This document shows, in pieces, positions 37,267-45,432 of a stretch of DNA of 64,000 nucleotides. This stretch comes from Streptomyces sp. DHE7-1 (GTDB lineage: Bacteria > Actinomycetota > Actinomycetes > Streptomycetales > Streptomycetaceae), in the NCBI GenBank assembly GCA_016432725.1, contig JACJDG010000003.1, positions 3,410,001 through 3,474,000 of the forward strand. The letters are read 5' to 3'. The position numbers and the translations under genes are program-made. The stretch's first letter is position 1, and every line of letters begins with the position of its first letter. The notes beneath the pieces are model-generated. The model did not search any database. It was not told where the DNA came from and saw only the letters and a program-made list of their open reading frames with translations.

Positions 37267-38021
37267 ATGAGCGACGGCACACCCGCCGACCTGTTCTTCG
37301 ACGCCGCCATCGGCCTGCTGCAACGAGTCCGCGAGGAGGAGTCCGGGGCGATCACCGCCGCGGCCACCCTGCTCGCCGACACCGTGGCGTCCGGCGGCCG
37401 CCTGTTCGCGTTCGGCGCCGGCCACTCCTCGCTGGCCGCCCAGGACGTCGTCTACCGGGCCGGCGGACTCGCGCTCATGAACCTGCTCTCCGTCCCCGGG
37501 GTCGTCGGCGTCGACGTCACCCCGGCCACCCTCGGCTCCGCCCTGGAACGCGTCGACGGGCTCGCGAGCGCCGTCCTGGACACGTCCCCCTCCGCGCCGG
37601 CGACGCCCTCGTGATCATCTCCCTCTCCGGCCGCAACGCCCTGCCCGTGGAGATGGCCACCGGCGCCCGCGCCCGCGGTGTGAAGGTCATCGGCGTCACC
37701 TCGGTCGCGTACGCCGCCGAGACCACCTCCCGGCACTCCTCCGGCACCTTCCTGAAGGACCACTGCGACATCGTCGTGGACTCGAAGATCACCGTCGGTG
37801 ACGCGGAACTCACCCTCGACACCATCCCGGCGCCCTTCGCCCCGGCCTCGACCGTGGTCACCACCGCCCTGATGCAGGCCGTCGTCGCCACCGCCGCGGC
37901 CACCCTCGCCGACCGCGGCATCGAACCCCCGCTGCTGCGCTCCGGCAACGTCGACGGCGGCCACGACTGGAACGCCCGCGTCATGACCGAGTACGGCGAC
38001 CGCATCTTCTACCGGCACTGA
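37267..38021 (+). CDS. SIS domain sugar isomerase-like protein, with one frameshift
   Basis: About 251 residues. The SIS fold is seen in ASGGRLFAFGAGHSSLAAQD and VIISLSGRNALPVEMATGAR, the sugar-phosphate binding loop, then VKVIGVTSVAYAAETTSRHS. The frame breaks near 37602 at the CCCC before tccgcgccggcg; one added base restores the second half to IFYRH. SIS proteins bind phosphosugars as isomerases or regulators; this type lies beside dmdR1 in Streptomyces but its substrate is not established. Ribosome site aagggg lies 7 bases before ATG 37267. Confidence 0.85.
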
Positions 38022-38036
38022 CACCGGGGAACCGGT

Positions 38037-39503
38037 CTACTCCCCCGCCCGCGGCGCCCGCACCGCCTCCGCGAGGTCGAGCGCCGCCCCCATCCGCGCC
38101 GCCACGTCCTCCGCGTAGGCCGCGTCCGACCGCTCGAAGCGGCTCCGGGCGCCCCCGCGCAGGAAGGTCACCACGCCCAGCGTCCGGCCCCGGCTGCGCA
38201 GCACCGCGCACAGTCCGTGCACCGCGTCCTCGGGCCACTGCCGGGCCAGCGCCCAGTCCCGCGCCCGCTCGGCCGGCACCGACCCCGCGTCCGCGCGCAC
38301 GGTGCCGGCCCGCTCGACGCACTGCAGCGCCGGATGCCCCTCCTCGTAGCGCAGCGGCAGACCGGCCGCACCCGTGAGCAGACTCGGTCCGGGCGCCCCG
38401 GCGGGCGACGCGGCGAGCCGCACCAGCCGCACCGGAGCCGATTCGTCGCCCTCCGCGCGCGGGGGGCCGGCCAGGCGGTCGAGCAGCGCGTGGTCGGCGA
38501 ACCCGGCCAGCGCGAAGTCCAGATGGACGGTGGCCGCCTCCGCCGGGTCCTCGCACTCCGCGGCGGCCCGGGCGGCCCGGTGGAGCTGGTTGGAGCGGAA
38601 GCGCAGCAGGGACGCCTCCTGCTCGCCCTGCTTGGCCTCGGTGACGTCCAGGAAGAGCCAGCCCACGCCCAGCGGCACCGGCTCCTCCGCGAGCGGCGAG
38701 GCCAGCCGCACGAACCCGCTGCGCCAGCAGCGCCGCCGCTCGCCCTCGGGCCCGCGCACCGTCACCCACATCTCGGCGGGCGCGGGCGGCGCGCCCTCGG
38801 CCAGCACATGGGTGAGGGCGCTCTCCAGCTCCTCCACCCCCTGCGCGAGCAGCTCGCCCAGCGGCCGACCCAGCGCCGACGTCCGCCCGATGCCCAGCGC
38901 CCGCGCCGCGTGCCCGTTGACGACGGCCGGCCGCAGATCGGCGTCCACGAGGACCACACCCCAGGACGCGTCCTCGAACAACGCCTCGCTCAGCGCGATC
39001 GACCGCTCCAGGTCGATCTGCGCGTGCACCTCGCTGAAGGCGCAGTACACCCCCGCCGGCTTCCCGTCCGGCCCGCGCACGGCGGCCGACTGGGTCCGCA
39101 CCAGCACCCGTCCGCCGTCCTTGGTCACCAGCGCGAACTCGTGCACCTGCCGGCCGGGCGCGTGCATGGCCGACATCAGGCGCTCCTGGACCTCCTCGGC
39201 GTCCGCGCTGCGCACCGCCCAGCCGGCGAACCCGTGCCGCCCGACGGCCTCGGCCACCGTCCAGCCCAGGATGCGCTCCGCCTCCCGGTTCCAGTGCGTC
39301 ACCACACCGTCGGCGTCGAAGGCGCACAGGGCCGCGTCCATGCCGTCCAGCAGCGCGGCGAGCAGATCGGACCCGCCGGACTCGTCAGGACAGTCGGCAC
39401 CGTCGGGACAGTCGGCACCGTCCGGCCCGTGCGGGCCGCCACCCCGCTCGGGCTCGTCGGGCCCCAGCTCGTCGGTGGTCCCACTCCGCCGGGAAGCACT
39501 CAC
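38037..39503 (-). CDS. PAS-PAS-GAF sensory protein
   Basis: 488 residues from GTG 39503. A Pro/Gly/Asp-rich head precedes a first PAS domain (about 45-160: AALLDGMDAALCAFDADGVV and WNREAERILGWT) and a second (about 165-290: SEALFEDASWGVVLVDADLR). A GAF-like region follows (about 310-488: AAEATVHLDFALA-like EAATVHLDFALAGFADHALL and VHGLCAVLRSRGRTLGVVTF). No kinase, phosphatase or output domain is attached. The protein probably senses ligands and signals by contact with a partner. The frame is intact. Confidence 0.82.
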   Translation of the reverse strand: MSASRRSGTTDELGPDEPERGGGPHGPDGADCPDGADCPDESGGSDLLAALLDGMDAALCAFDADGVVTHWNREAERILGWTVAEAVGRHGFAGWAVRSADAEEVQERLMSAMHAPGRQVHEFALVTKDGGRVLVRTQSAAVRGPDGKPAGVYCAFSEVHAQIDLERSIALSEALFEDASWGVVLVDADLRPAVVNGHAARALGIGRTSALGRPLGELLAQGVEELESALTHVLAEGAPPAPAEMWVTVRGPEGERRRCWRSGFVRLASPLAEEPVPLGVGWLFLDVTEAKQGEQEASLLRFRSNQLHRAARAAAECEDPAEAATVHLDFALAGFADHALLDRLAGPPRAEGDESAPVRLVRLAASPAGAPGPSLLTGAAGLPLRYEEGHPALQCVERAGTVRADAGSVPAERARDWALARQWPEDAVHGLCAVLRSRGRTLGVVTFLRGGARSRFERSDAAYAEDVAARMGAALDLAEAVRAPRAGE

Positions 39504-39616
39504 CTGGACCCCCTGGACGCTGCGTCCGCACACGCACGGCGCTCGGTTCGCTCATTGGCCTTCATTCAACTCGAACGTGACACAGCCCACATCCTGTTCC
39601 CGCAAGATTGCCGCAA

Positions 39617-40072
39617 TCATTGCCCGTCCGACCCCGTGAGCCGCAGGTCCACCCACTCGTCCGTCTCACCGTCGAGCACGTACCGGTCGACCTCCACGAA
39701 CCCGCGCCGCCCGGCGAACCGCAGCCCGTCCTCGTTCACCGCCAGCACACACGTCTCGACGGCCCGCGCGCCCAGCCCGCGCGCGTACGCCAGCCCGTCC
39801 TCGTAGATCGCCGCCCCGAAGCCGCGGCACCGGAACGCGGGCAGCACCCGCGCGATCACGGTCGACACCGCCTCGTCCCCGGCCGGCGGCCGAACGGTGG
39901 AACACCCGACCAGTTCCTCACCGAGGTAGGCGTTCACCAGCCGGTACCGCCCGACCCGCGTCCGCGCCCCCGCGAGCGACATGGCGGCGGGCGGCACCAC
40001 CACGTTGTGCACGTACCGCCATTGTTCGAGCATGCCGTCGCCGTTCACGGCCCGAATTTGAAGATCACCCAT
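39617..40072 (-). CDS. GNAT family N-acetyltransferase
   Basis: 151 residues from ATG 40072 (MGDLQIRAVNGDG). The acetyl-CoA motif region reads VIARVLPAFRCRGFGAAIYED, and the C-terminal AVNEDGLRFAGRRGFVEVDR is the usual GNAT end. The acceptor is unknown. The coding frame is open upstream to 40183 but the extra residues lack GNAT features and a ribosome site. It is divergent from the promoter of the small RNA transcript at 40148. Confidence 0.83.
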   Translation of the reverse strand: MGDLQIRAVNGDGMLEQWRYVHNVVVPPAAMSLAGARTRVGRYRLVNAYLGEELVGCSTVRPPAGDEAVSTVIARVLPAFRCRGFGAAIYEDGLAYARGLGARAVETCVLAVNEDGLRFAGRRGFVEVDRYVLDGETDEWVDLRLTGSDGQ

Positions 40073-40147
40073 GTCCGGCAAGCTAGGGGCATCCCACGGG
40101 CCCGTCCACCGCAATCGGCCCGCCGGCCGAAGTACGCGGAAAATCCC

Positions 40148-40176
40148 TTGAGCATCCTCGGATCGCTTCTTAGGCT
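40148..40176 (+). promoter_or_regulatory. Vegetative-type promoter of the structured transcript
   Basis: TTGAGC (40148-40153) and TAGGCT (40171-40176) are spaced by exactly 17 bases, close to the Streptomyces HrdB consensus TTGACN-17/18-TANNNT. Transcription would start near 40183, giving a leader of only about 27 bases before ATG 40210. Confidence 0.7.
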
Positions 40177-40182
40177 GACTCA

Positions 40183-40408
40183 TACGTGAGAAGGGAGGTG
40201 ATCGGGTAAATGATTGAAACCCGGACGCGCGAGGTGGCTGCGGGCTAGCGGCCTGCCACCACATCATGTGCGGTGCCGGACCAGCGTGTGCGAGACGCAC
40301 GCAGCCGGCCGAATCCAACGCAGTCACCCGACCCGCGAGCTCGCCGGTACGTCCGGCCGGCTTCGCCGCCGTCAGGCGGTGGAACCGAGCTCGCGGGTCG
40401 TCTGCGTT
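40183..40408 (+). ncRNA. Candidate structured small RNA with a coding head (unnamed)
   Basis: The stretch from the predicted start near 40183 to the final hairpin has no long gene on its strand but is full of stems. Stem 1 is GGTGGC/GCCACC (40233-40260). Stem 2 is GCCGG/CCGGC enclosing GTGCG-aga-CGCAC. Stem 3 is long: AACGCAG and CGACCCGCGAGCTCG (40318-40324, 40329-40343) pair with CGAGCTCGCGGGTCG and CTGCGTT (40386-40400, 40402-40408), enclosing small hairpins such as CCGCC-gtca-GGCGG. Stem 3 could be the terminator. A 12-codon ORF with a very strong ribosome site opens the transcript. No Rfam family was recognised. Confidence 0.5.
40210..40248 (+). CDS. 12-codon ORF MIETRTREVAAG with extended Shine-Dalgarno
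   Basis: ATG 40210 to TAG 40248 encodes MIETRTREVAAG. The preceding AGAAGGGAGGTGATC (40189-40203) matches 14 of 15 bases of the perfect complement to the usual bacterial 16S rRNA 3' tail, far stronger than a normal ribosome site; the spacing from GGAGG is 11 bases. Stem 1 of the downstream RNA overlaps the last codons and the stop. It may be a leader or regulatory peptide; the next plus-strand gene is citA, a kilobase away behind the oppositely read pdxH, so it does not look like an attenuator. Confidence 0.5.
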   Translation: MIETRTREVAAG

Positions 40409-40424
40409 CCCGCCCCTCGCAGGG

Positions 40425-41111
40425 TCAGGGGCTCAGGCGCTCCAGGGTCCAGGAGCCGTCGGGGCGGCAGGTGTAGCGCAGGCGGTCGTGGAGGCGGTTC
40501 TCGCGGCCCTGCCAGAACTCGACCGTCTCCGGGGCGACGCGGAAGCCGCCCCAGTGCGGCGGGACCGGGATGTCCTCGTCCTCCGGGTGGCGTGCGTCCA
40601 GCTCGGCGTAGGCCGTCTCCAGTTCGGCGCGGGACGCGATCACGGAGGACTGGGCGCTGGCCCAGGCGCCCAGCCGGGAGCCGCGCGGGCGGGTGCGGAA
40701 GTAGGCGGCGGTCTCCTCCCGGCCGGTGCGGCGGGCGATGCCGGTGACGATGACCTGGCGGGCGATCGGGTGCCAGGGAAAGAGCAGCGACACATAGGGG
40801 CTGGCGGCGAGTTCGCGGCCCTTGCGGGAGTCGTAGTTGGTGTAGAAGACGAAGCCGTCGGTGTCGAACTGCTTCATCAGGACCGTGCGGGAGCTGGGGC
40901 GGCCCGCCGCGTCCGCGGTGGAGACGACCATCGCGTTGGGTTCGTAGAGCGTGCCGTGCAGGGCCGCCCGCGCGGCGTCCTCGAACCAGCCGGTGAACTG
41001 GTCCATCGGGTGCGCCGGGAGGTCCTTCTCGTCGAGACCCGCGGCGCGGTACTGCTTGCGCATGGCGGCGGGGTCCAGCAGCGGGTCGGGGCTGGGGTCG
41101 CGGTCGGTCAC
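40425..41111 (-). CDS. pdxH: Pyridoxamine 5'-phosphate oxidase
   Basis: PdxH makes pyridoxal 5'-phosphate from PNP or PMP using FMN and oxygen. The 228 residues from GTG 41111 (VTDRDPSPD) have the full set of signatures: AMRKQYRAAGLDEKDLPAHP, SRTVLMKQFDTDGFVFYTNY, SRKGRELAASPYVSLLFPWH and the C-terminal FWQGRENRLHDRLRY with WTLERLSP. Length is standard and the frame is intact. The citA gene is divergent from it. Confidence 0.95.
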   Translation of the reverse strand: MTDRDPSPDPLLDPAAMRKQYRAAGLDEKDLPAHPMDQFTGWFEDAARAALHGTLYEPNAMVVSTADAAGRPSSRTVLMKQFDTDGFVFYTNYDSRKGRELAASPYVSLLFPWHPIARQVIVTGIARRTGREETAAYFRTRPRGSRLGAWASAQSSVIASRAELETAYAELDARHPEDEDIPVPPHWGGFRVAPETVEFWQGRENRLHDRLRYTCRPDGSWTLERLSP

Positions 41112-41277
41112 GCGGTCATCCTGCCGTATCGAACGCGCGTGGCACTCAGTGTCGCGTGGGCTCCCCAACTGTGGCACTCGGGGTTATGGTGCAGGTTCCG
41201 CCGCGGTTTGGGTGACCACCGGCCGAACGGGGCATCACCGGGGTGACCGCCGCCGACATTCACGAGGGAGCCGCCTG

Positions 41278-42378
41278 ATGTCCGATTTCGTACCCGGACT
41301 CGAAGGGGTCGTCGCGTTCGAGACGGAGATCGCCGAACCCGACAAGGAAGGCGGTGCCCTGCGGTACCGGGGCGTCGACATCGAGGACCTGGTCGGGCAC
41401 GTCTCCTTCGGGAACGTGTGGGGTCTGCTGGTCGACGGTGCCTTCAATCCCGGTCTGCCGCCGGCCGAGCCGTTCCCGATCCCGGTGCACTCCGGTGACA
41501 TCCGGGTGGACGTGCAGTCGGCGCTGGCCATGCTGGCCCCCGTCTGGGGTCTGAAACCGCTGCTGGACATCGACGTGGCGCAGGCCCGCGCGGACCTGGC
41601 GCGGGCCGCGGTGATGGCGCTGTCGTACGTCGCGCAGTCGGCGCGCGGGCAGGGGCTGCCGATGGTGCCGCAGCGGGAGATCGACAAGGCGAATTCGGTG
41701 GTCGAGCGGTTCATGATCCGCTGGCGGGGCGAGCCCGACCCGAAGCACGTGGCCGCCGTGGACGCCTACTGGACCTCGGCCGCCGAGCACGGCATGAACG
41801 CGTCCACCTTCACCGCCCGGGTCATCGCCTCCACGGGCGCGGACGTCGCGGCGGCGCTGTCGGGTGCCGTCGGTGCGATGTCCGGGCCGCTGCACGGCGG
41901 CGCGCCCTCGCGGGTGCTCGGGATGATCGAGGAGATCGAGCGCACCGGGGACGCGGAGGCGTACGTCAAGGCGGCCCTGGACCGCGGTGAGCGGCTGATG
42001 GGCTTCGGGCACCGGGTGTACCGGGCGGAGGACCCGCGCGCGCGGGTGCTGCGGCGTACCGCGCGGGAGCTGGGGGCGCCGAGGTTCGAGATCGCGGAGG
42101 CGCTGGAGAAGGCCGCGCTGGAGGAGCTGCACAACCGGCGGCCGGACCGGGTGCTGGCGACGAACGTGGAGTTCTGGGCGGCGATCATGCTGGACTTCGC
42201 GGAGGTCCCGGCGCACATGTTCACGTCGATGTTCACGTGCGCGCGGACGGCCGGGTGGTCGGCGCACATCCTGGAGCAGAAGCGGACCGGGCGGCTGGTG
42301 CGGCCGTCGGCGACGTACGTGGGGCCGGGGTCGCGCAGTCCGCGGGACATCGAGGGGTACGCGGACATCGCCCACTGA
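41278..42378 (+). CDS. citA: Citrate synthase 2
   Basis: This enzyme condenses acetyl-CoA and oxaloacetate to citrate. The 366 residues include the catalytic regions MSGPLHGGAPSRVL and MGFGHRVYRAEDPRA with both active-site histidines, and NVEFWAAIMLDFAEVP near the third catalytic segment. The short length and sequence are those of the actinobacterial second citrate synthase (SCO4388-type) rather than the major one. ATG 41278 is preceded by gaggga, 8 bases upstream. Frame intact. Confidence 0.93.
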   Translation: MSDFVPGLEGVVAFETEIAEPDKEGGALRYRGVDIEDLVGHVSFGNVWGLLVDGAFNPGLPPAEPFPIPVHSGDIRVDVQSALAMLAPVWGLKPLLDIDVAQARADLARAAVMALSYVAQSARGQGLPMVPQREIDKANSVVERFMIRWRGEPDPKHVAAVDAYWTSAAEHGMNASTFTARVIASTGADVAAALSGAVGAMSGPLHGGAPSRVLGMIEEIERTGDAEAYVKAALDRGERLMGFGHRVYRAEDPRARVLRRTARELGAPRFEIAEALEKAALEELHNRRPDRVLATNVEFWAAIMLDFAEVPAHMFTSMFTCARTAGWSAHILEQKRTGRLVRPSATYVGPGSRSPRDIEGYADIAH

Positions 42379-42393
42379 GGGAGCCGTCGAGGG

Positions 42394-42427
42394 GCGCGGG
42401 CGGCGGCACGTGTGCGGCCGCCCGCGC
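42394..42427. terminator. Bidirectional hairpin between citA and the converging oxygenase
   Basis: An 11-pair stem, GCGCGGGCGGC (42394-42404) and GCCGCCCGCGC (42417-42427), with a 12-base loop, fills the 63-base space between two converging stops. Confidence 0.65.
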
Positions 42428-42441
42428 GCCCGCGGCGCGGG

Positions 42442-43472
42442 TCACGCCGGGGTCAGCAGGTCACCGTGGTGCCGCTCGGCCGCCAGCGGGTGGGCCCGGA
42501 GCTTGCCCTTGAGTTCGTTGTAGCCGTACTCGGCGTAGAGCGGGTTGGCCGGGTCGGTGGTGACGCCGGGGGCCGCGGGGGCGTGCGGGAAGGGCAGCGG
42601 CTCGATCCTGGCGTCCAGGCGGGGGTTGTAGAAGAACGGGACGGAGAAGCGCTCGGTCGCTCCGGGCGGGCTGACCACGCGGTGGTTGGTGGCGAGCAGG
42701 TAGCCGTTGGTGGCCACCTCGAGGAGTTCGCCCAGGTTGACGACGAAGGCGCCCTCGATCGGTGGGACGTCGTGGAAGCGGCCGTCCGCGCGCTGCACCT
42801 GGAGGCCGCCGACGCTGTCCTGCAGGAGCAGGGTGAGGAAGCCGTAGTCCTTGTGGGCGCCGACGCCCTGGTCGGTGCCGTCGCCGGCGCTGCCGGGGTA
42901 GCGGACGAGCTTGAGGTGCGGGTGGGCGTGCTCGCCGAAGACGGGGTCGTAGAAGCCGGCGGGGGCTCCGATGGCGGTCAGCAGTTCGCGCAGCAGGCGC
43001 TGGGCGACGGTGCTCAGCCGGTCGATCCAGGCGAGGGCGGCGGTGCGCAGTTCGGGCAGGGCGGCGGGCCACTGGTTGGGGCCCTGCAGCCACCAGTACC
43101 GCGGTTCGCCGGGGCCGGGGACGTGGGCGGGGCGTTCGGCGCCTATGTCGAGCTGGTCGCGCCAGTCGCGGGCGCCGGCGGTGCGTTCGTCGCCGGTGCG
43201 GGTGTAGCCGCGGAAGTGCGGGGAGCCCACGTTGTCGAGGGCGAGGCGGTCGGCCTCGGGGAGGTCGAAGAAGGCGCGCATGGCTCTCAGCAGCGCGTCG
43301 GTCTCCGCCGGGGTCACGCCGTGTCCGACGAGCTGGAAGAAGCCGACGTCGTGGGCGGCGCTGTGCAGCTGGGCGTGGAGCAGGGCCCGGGCCTGGGGCC
43401 GCGGTCGGCGGCGGAGAGGTCGATGATGGGGAGCTGGGCGTACGACGGGGTCGTCGAGGTGTGCGTCGTCAT
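42442..43472 (-). CDS. 2-oxoglutarate/Fe(II) oxygenase, isopenicillin N synthase-like, with one frameshift
   Basis: About 343 residues from ATG 43472 (MTTHTSTTPSYAQLPIIDLS). The DIOX N-terminal domain continues as HDVGFFQLVGHGVTPAETDA. The iron site is H-x-D in VGAHKDYGFLTLL with the distal His in LLATNHRVVSPPG, and the RxS 2OG-binding pair lies in ERFSVPFFYNP. The frame breaks near 43398 in GGCCCC; one added C gives DRGPQARALLHAQL. Members hydroxylate or cyclise small molecules. A leader peptide gene lies 94 bases upstream on the same strand. Confidence 0.87.
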
Positions 43473-43566
43473 GGGGTGCGTCCGCGGGGTGTACGGGCAC
43501 GGGCGGCCGCCGGGGGTGTGGCGGCCCCGGGTGCCGGAAAGAGTGAGAAGGCTCGAAGGGGCTGGA

Positions 43567-43647
43567 TCAGGCGGAGAAGCGCCGACAGCCCATGCTCGTG
43601 ACGCGCACGTAGTCCACGTGGCGGCGTCGGACGAGCATCGGAAGCAT
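43567..43647 (-). CDS. Leader peptide of the RRHVD-type, probably leaderless
   Basis: A 26-residue ORF with the core RRRHVDYVRVTSMGCRR and the end FSA. Short Streptomyces ORFs with R-R-H-(V/I)-D-L-x-R-V-x-S-x-x-C-R sequences lie before sulfur and cysteine-related operons and are thought to act as cysteine-sensing attenuators. TACCCT (43654-43659, minus strand) ends 7 bases before the ATG, so the transcript may start at or next to the start codon and be leaderless. It points at the 2OG oxygenase, which starts 95 bases downstream. Confidence 0.65.
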   Translation of the reverse strand: MLPMLVRRRHVDYVRVTSMGCRRFSA

Positions 43648-43672
43648 GGCGCAAGGGTACTGCGGCCGGCGG

Positions 43673-44101
43673 GATGTGCCTGTGGCCCGGATCACTGCGC
43701 CCGGTGCGCGGCGGGCGGGGTCGGAGCTTGCCCCGGAGGTGGACCGGCCGGTGCCCGTCCGGTCTCCCGGCGAGCAGGGCGACGTCCGGCATCCCGGCGA
43801 GCCGGGCGCGGAAGTCCGCGGTGGACTCGGGCCGGTTCCGGAATACGAGGCCGAGGTGGCCGAGGGCGTAGTGGTCGTCGCCCCGGGTCCGGTCGGCGTT
43901 CGGCACGGCGGCGGCGCGGGCGGGGCGGCGGACGCCGGTGGTGCCCGTCGTGGCCCGGAGGTCGATGGTCCGGCCGACGGGCTCCCCCGCCTCGTCGATC
44001 CGGTCCCCCTCGCGGGTACGGAGGCGGACGGTGCCGGCCCAGCGGGGGCGGCGGACCCGGGCGGCGTCGCCCCGGCCGCCGCTTCGGCCTCCGCCAGCGG
44101 C
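43673..44101 (-). other. 430-base stretch with an open frame but no recognised gene
   Basis: The frame of the upstream TetR gene stays open after its TGA (44102-44104) as far as the leader region, over 200 codons, with protein-like phrases such as GTVRLRTREGDRIDEAGEPV and GDDHYALGHLGLVFRNRP. There is no ATG and no ribosome site; a GTG at 43906 is possible. It could be a gene remnant, a gene whose start is hidden by a sequence error, or a chance GC-rich frame. I do not recognise a family. Confidence 0.3.
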
Positions 44102-44707
44102 TCAGTCCAGGGCCGTGTCCACGAGTGCCGCCCACTGGGCGACGACGCGTTCGCGGCGGGCGGTGTCGTCGGTGAGGAGGTTGGCGAGGCCGAGGCCGCG
44201 GGCCATGTCGAGCAGGCCCTGGACGGTTTCGCGGACCCCGGGGCGGGACTCGTCGGCGCCGAGGAGTTCGACGGCGATGCGGTGGGACTCGCGGCCGACG
44301 CGGGCCTCCAGTTCGGTGACGCGCGCGCGGAGCTGGTCCTCGTCGCTGGCGGCGACCCACAGGTGCAGGGCGGCGCGGAAGAGGGGGCCTGTGTAGAGGC
44401 CGACGACCGCGGAGACGACGGCGCGCCGGTCGGCGGGGCCGTCGGGGAAGAGTTCGCGCAGGGCGGTGGAGCGTTGCTCGGCGACGTACTCGACGGCGGC
44501 CGTGAACAGGTCCTCGCGGGTGGGGAAGTGGTGCTGGGCGGCGCCCCGGGAGACGCCGGCGCGTTCGGCCACGACGGCGACCGTGGAGCCCGCCCAGCCG
44601 TGTTCGGCGAGGCAGGCCACGGCGGCCTCCAGGAGCCGCTGCCGGGTGGCCCGGCTGCGGTCCTGTTTGGGTACGCGGTCGCGTTCCGCCGTACTCACAC
44701 CACCCAT
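44102..44707 (-). CDS. TetR family regulator, last gene of the acyl-CoA operon
   Basis: 201 residues from ATG 44707; GTG 44698, forming GTGA with the upstream stop, is an alternative start. The helix-turn-helix is RQRLLEAAVACLAEHGWAGS and VVAERAGVSRGAAQHHFPTR, a very typical TetR_N domain. The C-terminal helices form an acyl-CoA-regulator-like ligand domain. Being co-transcribed with the catabolic genes, it is the likely repressor of the operon and candidate binder of the palindrome at 54162. Frame intact. Confidence 0.88.
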   Translation of the reverse strand: MGGVSTAERDRVPKQDRSRATRQRLLEAAVACLAEHGWAGSTVAVVAERAGVSRGAAQHHFPTREDLFTAAVEYVAEQRSTALRELFPDGPADRRAVVSAVVGLYTGPLFRAALHLWVAASDEDQLRARVTELEARVGRESHRIAVELLGADESRPGVRETVQGLLDMARGLGLANLLTDDTARRERVVAQWAALVDTALD

Positions 44708-45432
44708 GCCGCATCCCGTCTTTCCAGGAAGGCCGTCATCCCCTCCCGGGCCTCGGGCGAGGAGAACAGCCGGGCCGAGAGCGCGGTCAGGTCGGCCGCG
44801 TCCCGGTCGAAGGTCTCCAGCACCCTAGCCGTGAGCAGCCGTTTCGTCTCGGCCAGGGCCTGGGGCGAGGAGCGGCGCAGGCCGTCCAGGACGGGGGCGA
44901 GGGCCTCGTCGACGTCGTCGGCGGCCGCGGTGAGCAGGCCGAGCCGTACGGCTTCGGCCGGGTCGAAGCGTTCGCCGGTGAGGTAGTAGCGGGCCAGTGC
45001 GCGCGGGTCGGCGCGGGGCATCACGGGCAGGGAGATCACCGCCGGGGCGACGCCGATGCGGACCTCGGTGAAGGCGAAGGTGGCGGTGGTGGCGGCGGCG
45101 GTGATGTCGCAGGCGGCGAGGAGGCCGAGGCCGCCGGCCCGGACGTGTCCGGTGACCCGGGCGACGACGGGCCTGGGCAGCTCGACGATCTGCCGCAGCA
45201 GGTTCACCAGGGCGTCCGGGTGCGGAGGGTCGCGCAGGTCGGCCCCGGCGCAGAAGGTGGTGCCTGTGTGGGTGAGGACGACGGCGCGTACGCCGGGGTC
45301 CTCGGCGCAGTCGGCGAGTGCGCCGGAGAGCGCGTCGACGAGAGCGGCGGAGAGTGCGTTGCGGGTGTCGGTGGCGTCGAGGCTGAGGGTTTCGACGCCA
45401 CGCGCGTGCGTGCGTGAGACGAGGGTGCTCAA
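44695..45432 (-). CDS. Enoyl-CoA hydratase/isomerase family protein
   Basis: 245 residues from a TTG start whose last bases overlap the stop of the CoA ligase gene (TTGA). The crotonase fold shows DTRNALSAALVDALSGALAD, the oxyanion segment TTFCAGADLRDP and VARVTGHVRAGGLGLLAACD, where the usual NG of V-x-G-x-A-x-GGG is replaced by TGHVRAGG. The C-terminus contains LSARLFSSPEAREGMTAFLE, the common crotonase end. It hydrates or isomerises enoyl-CoA made by the dehydrogenase of the same operon. Its stop overlaps the TetR start. Confidence 0.88.
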   Translation of the reverse strand: MSTLVSRTHARGVETLSLDATDTRNALSAALVDALSGALADCAEDPGVRAVVLTHTGTTFCAGADLRDPPHPDALVNLLRQIVELPRPVVARVTGHVRAGGLGLLAACDITAAATTATFAFTEVRIGVAPAVISLPVMPRADPRALARYYLTGERFDPAEAVRLGLLTAAADDVDEALAPVLDGLRRSSPQALAETKRLLTARVLETFDRDAADLTALSARLFSSPEAREGMTAFLERRDAAWVV

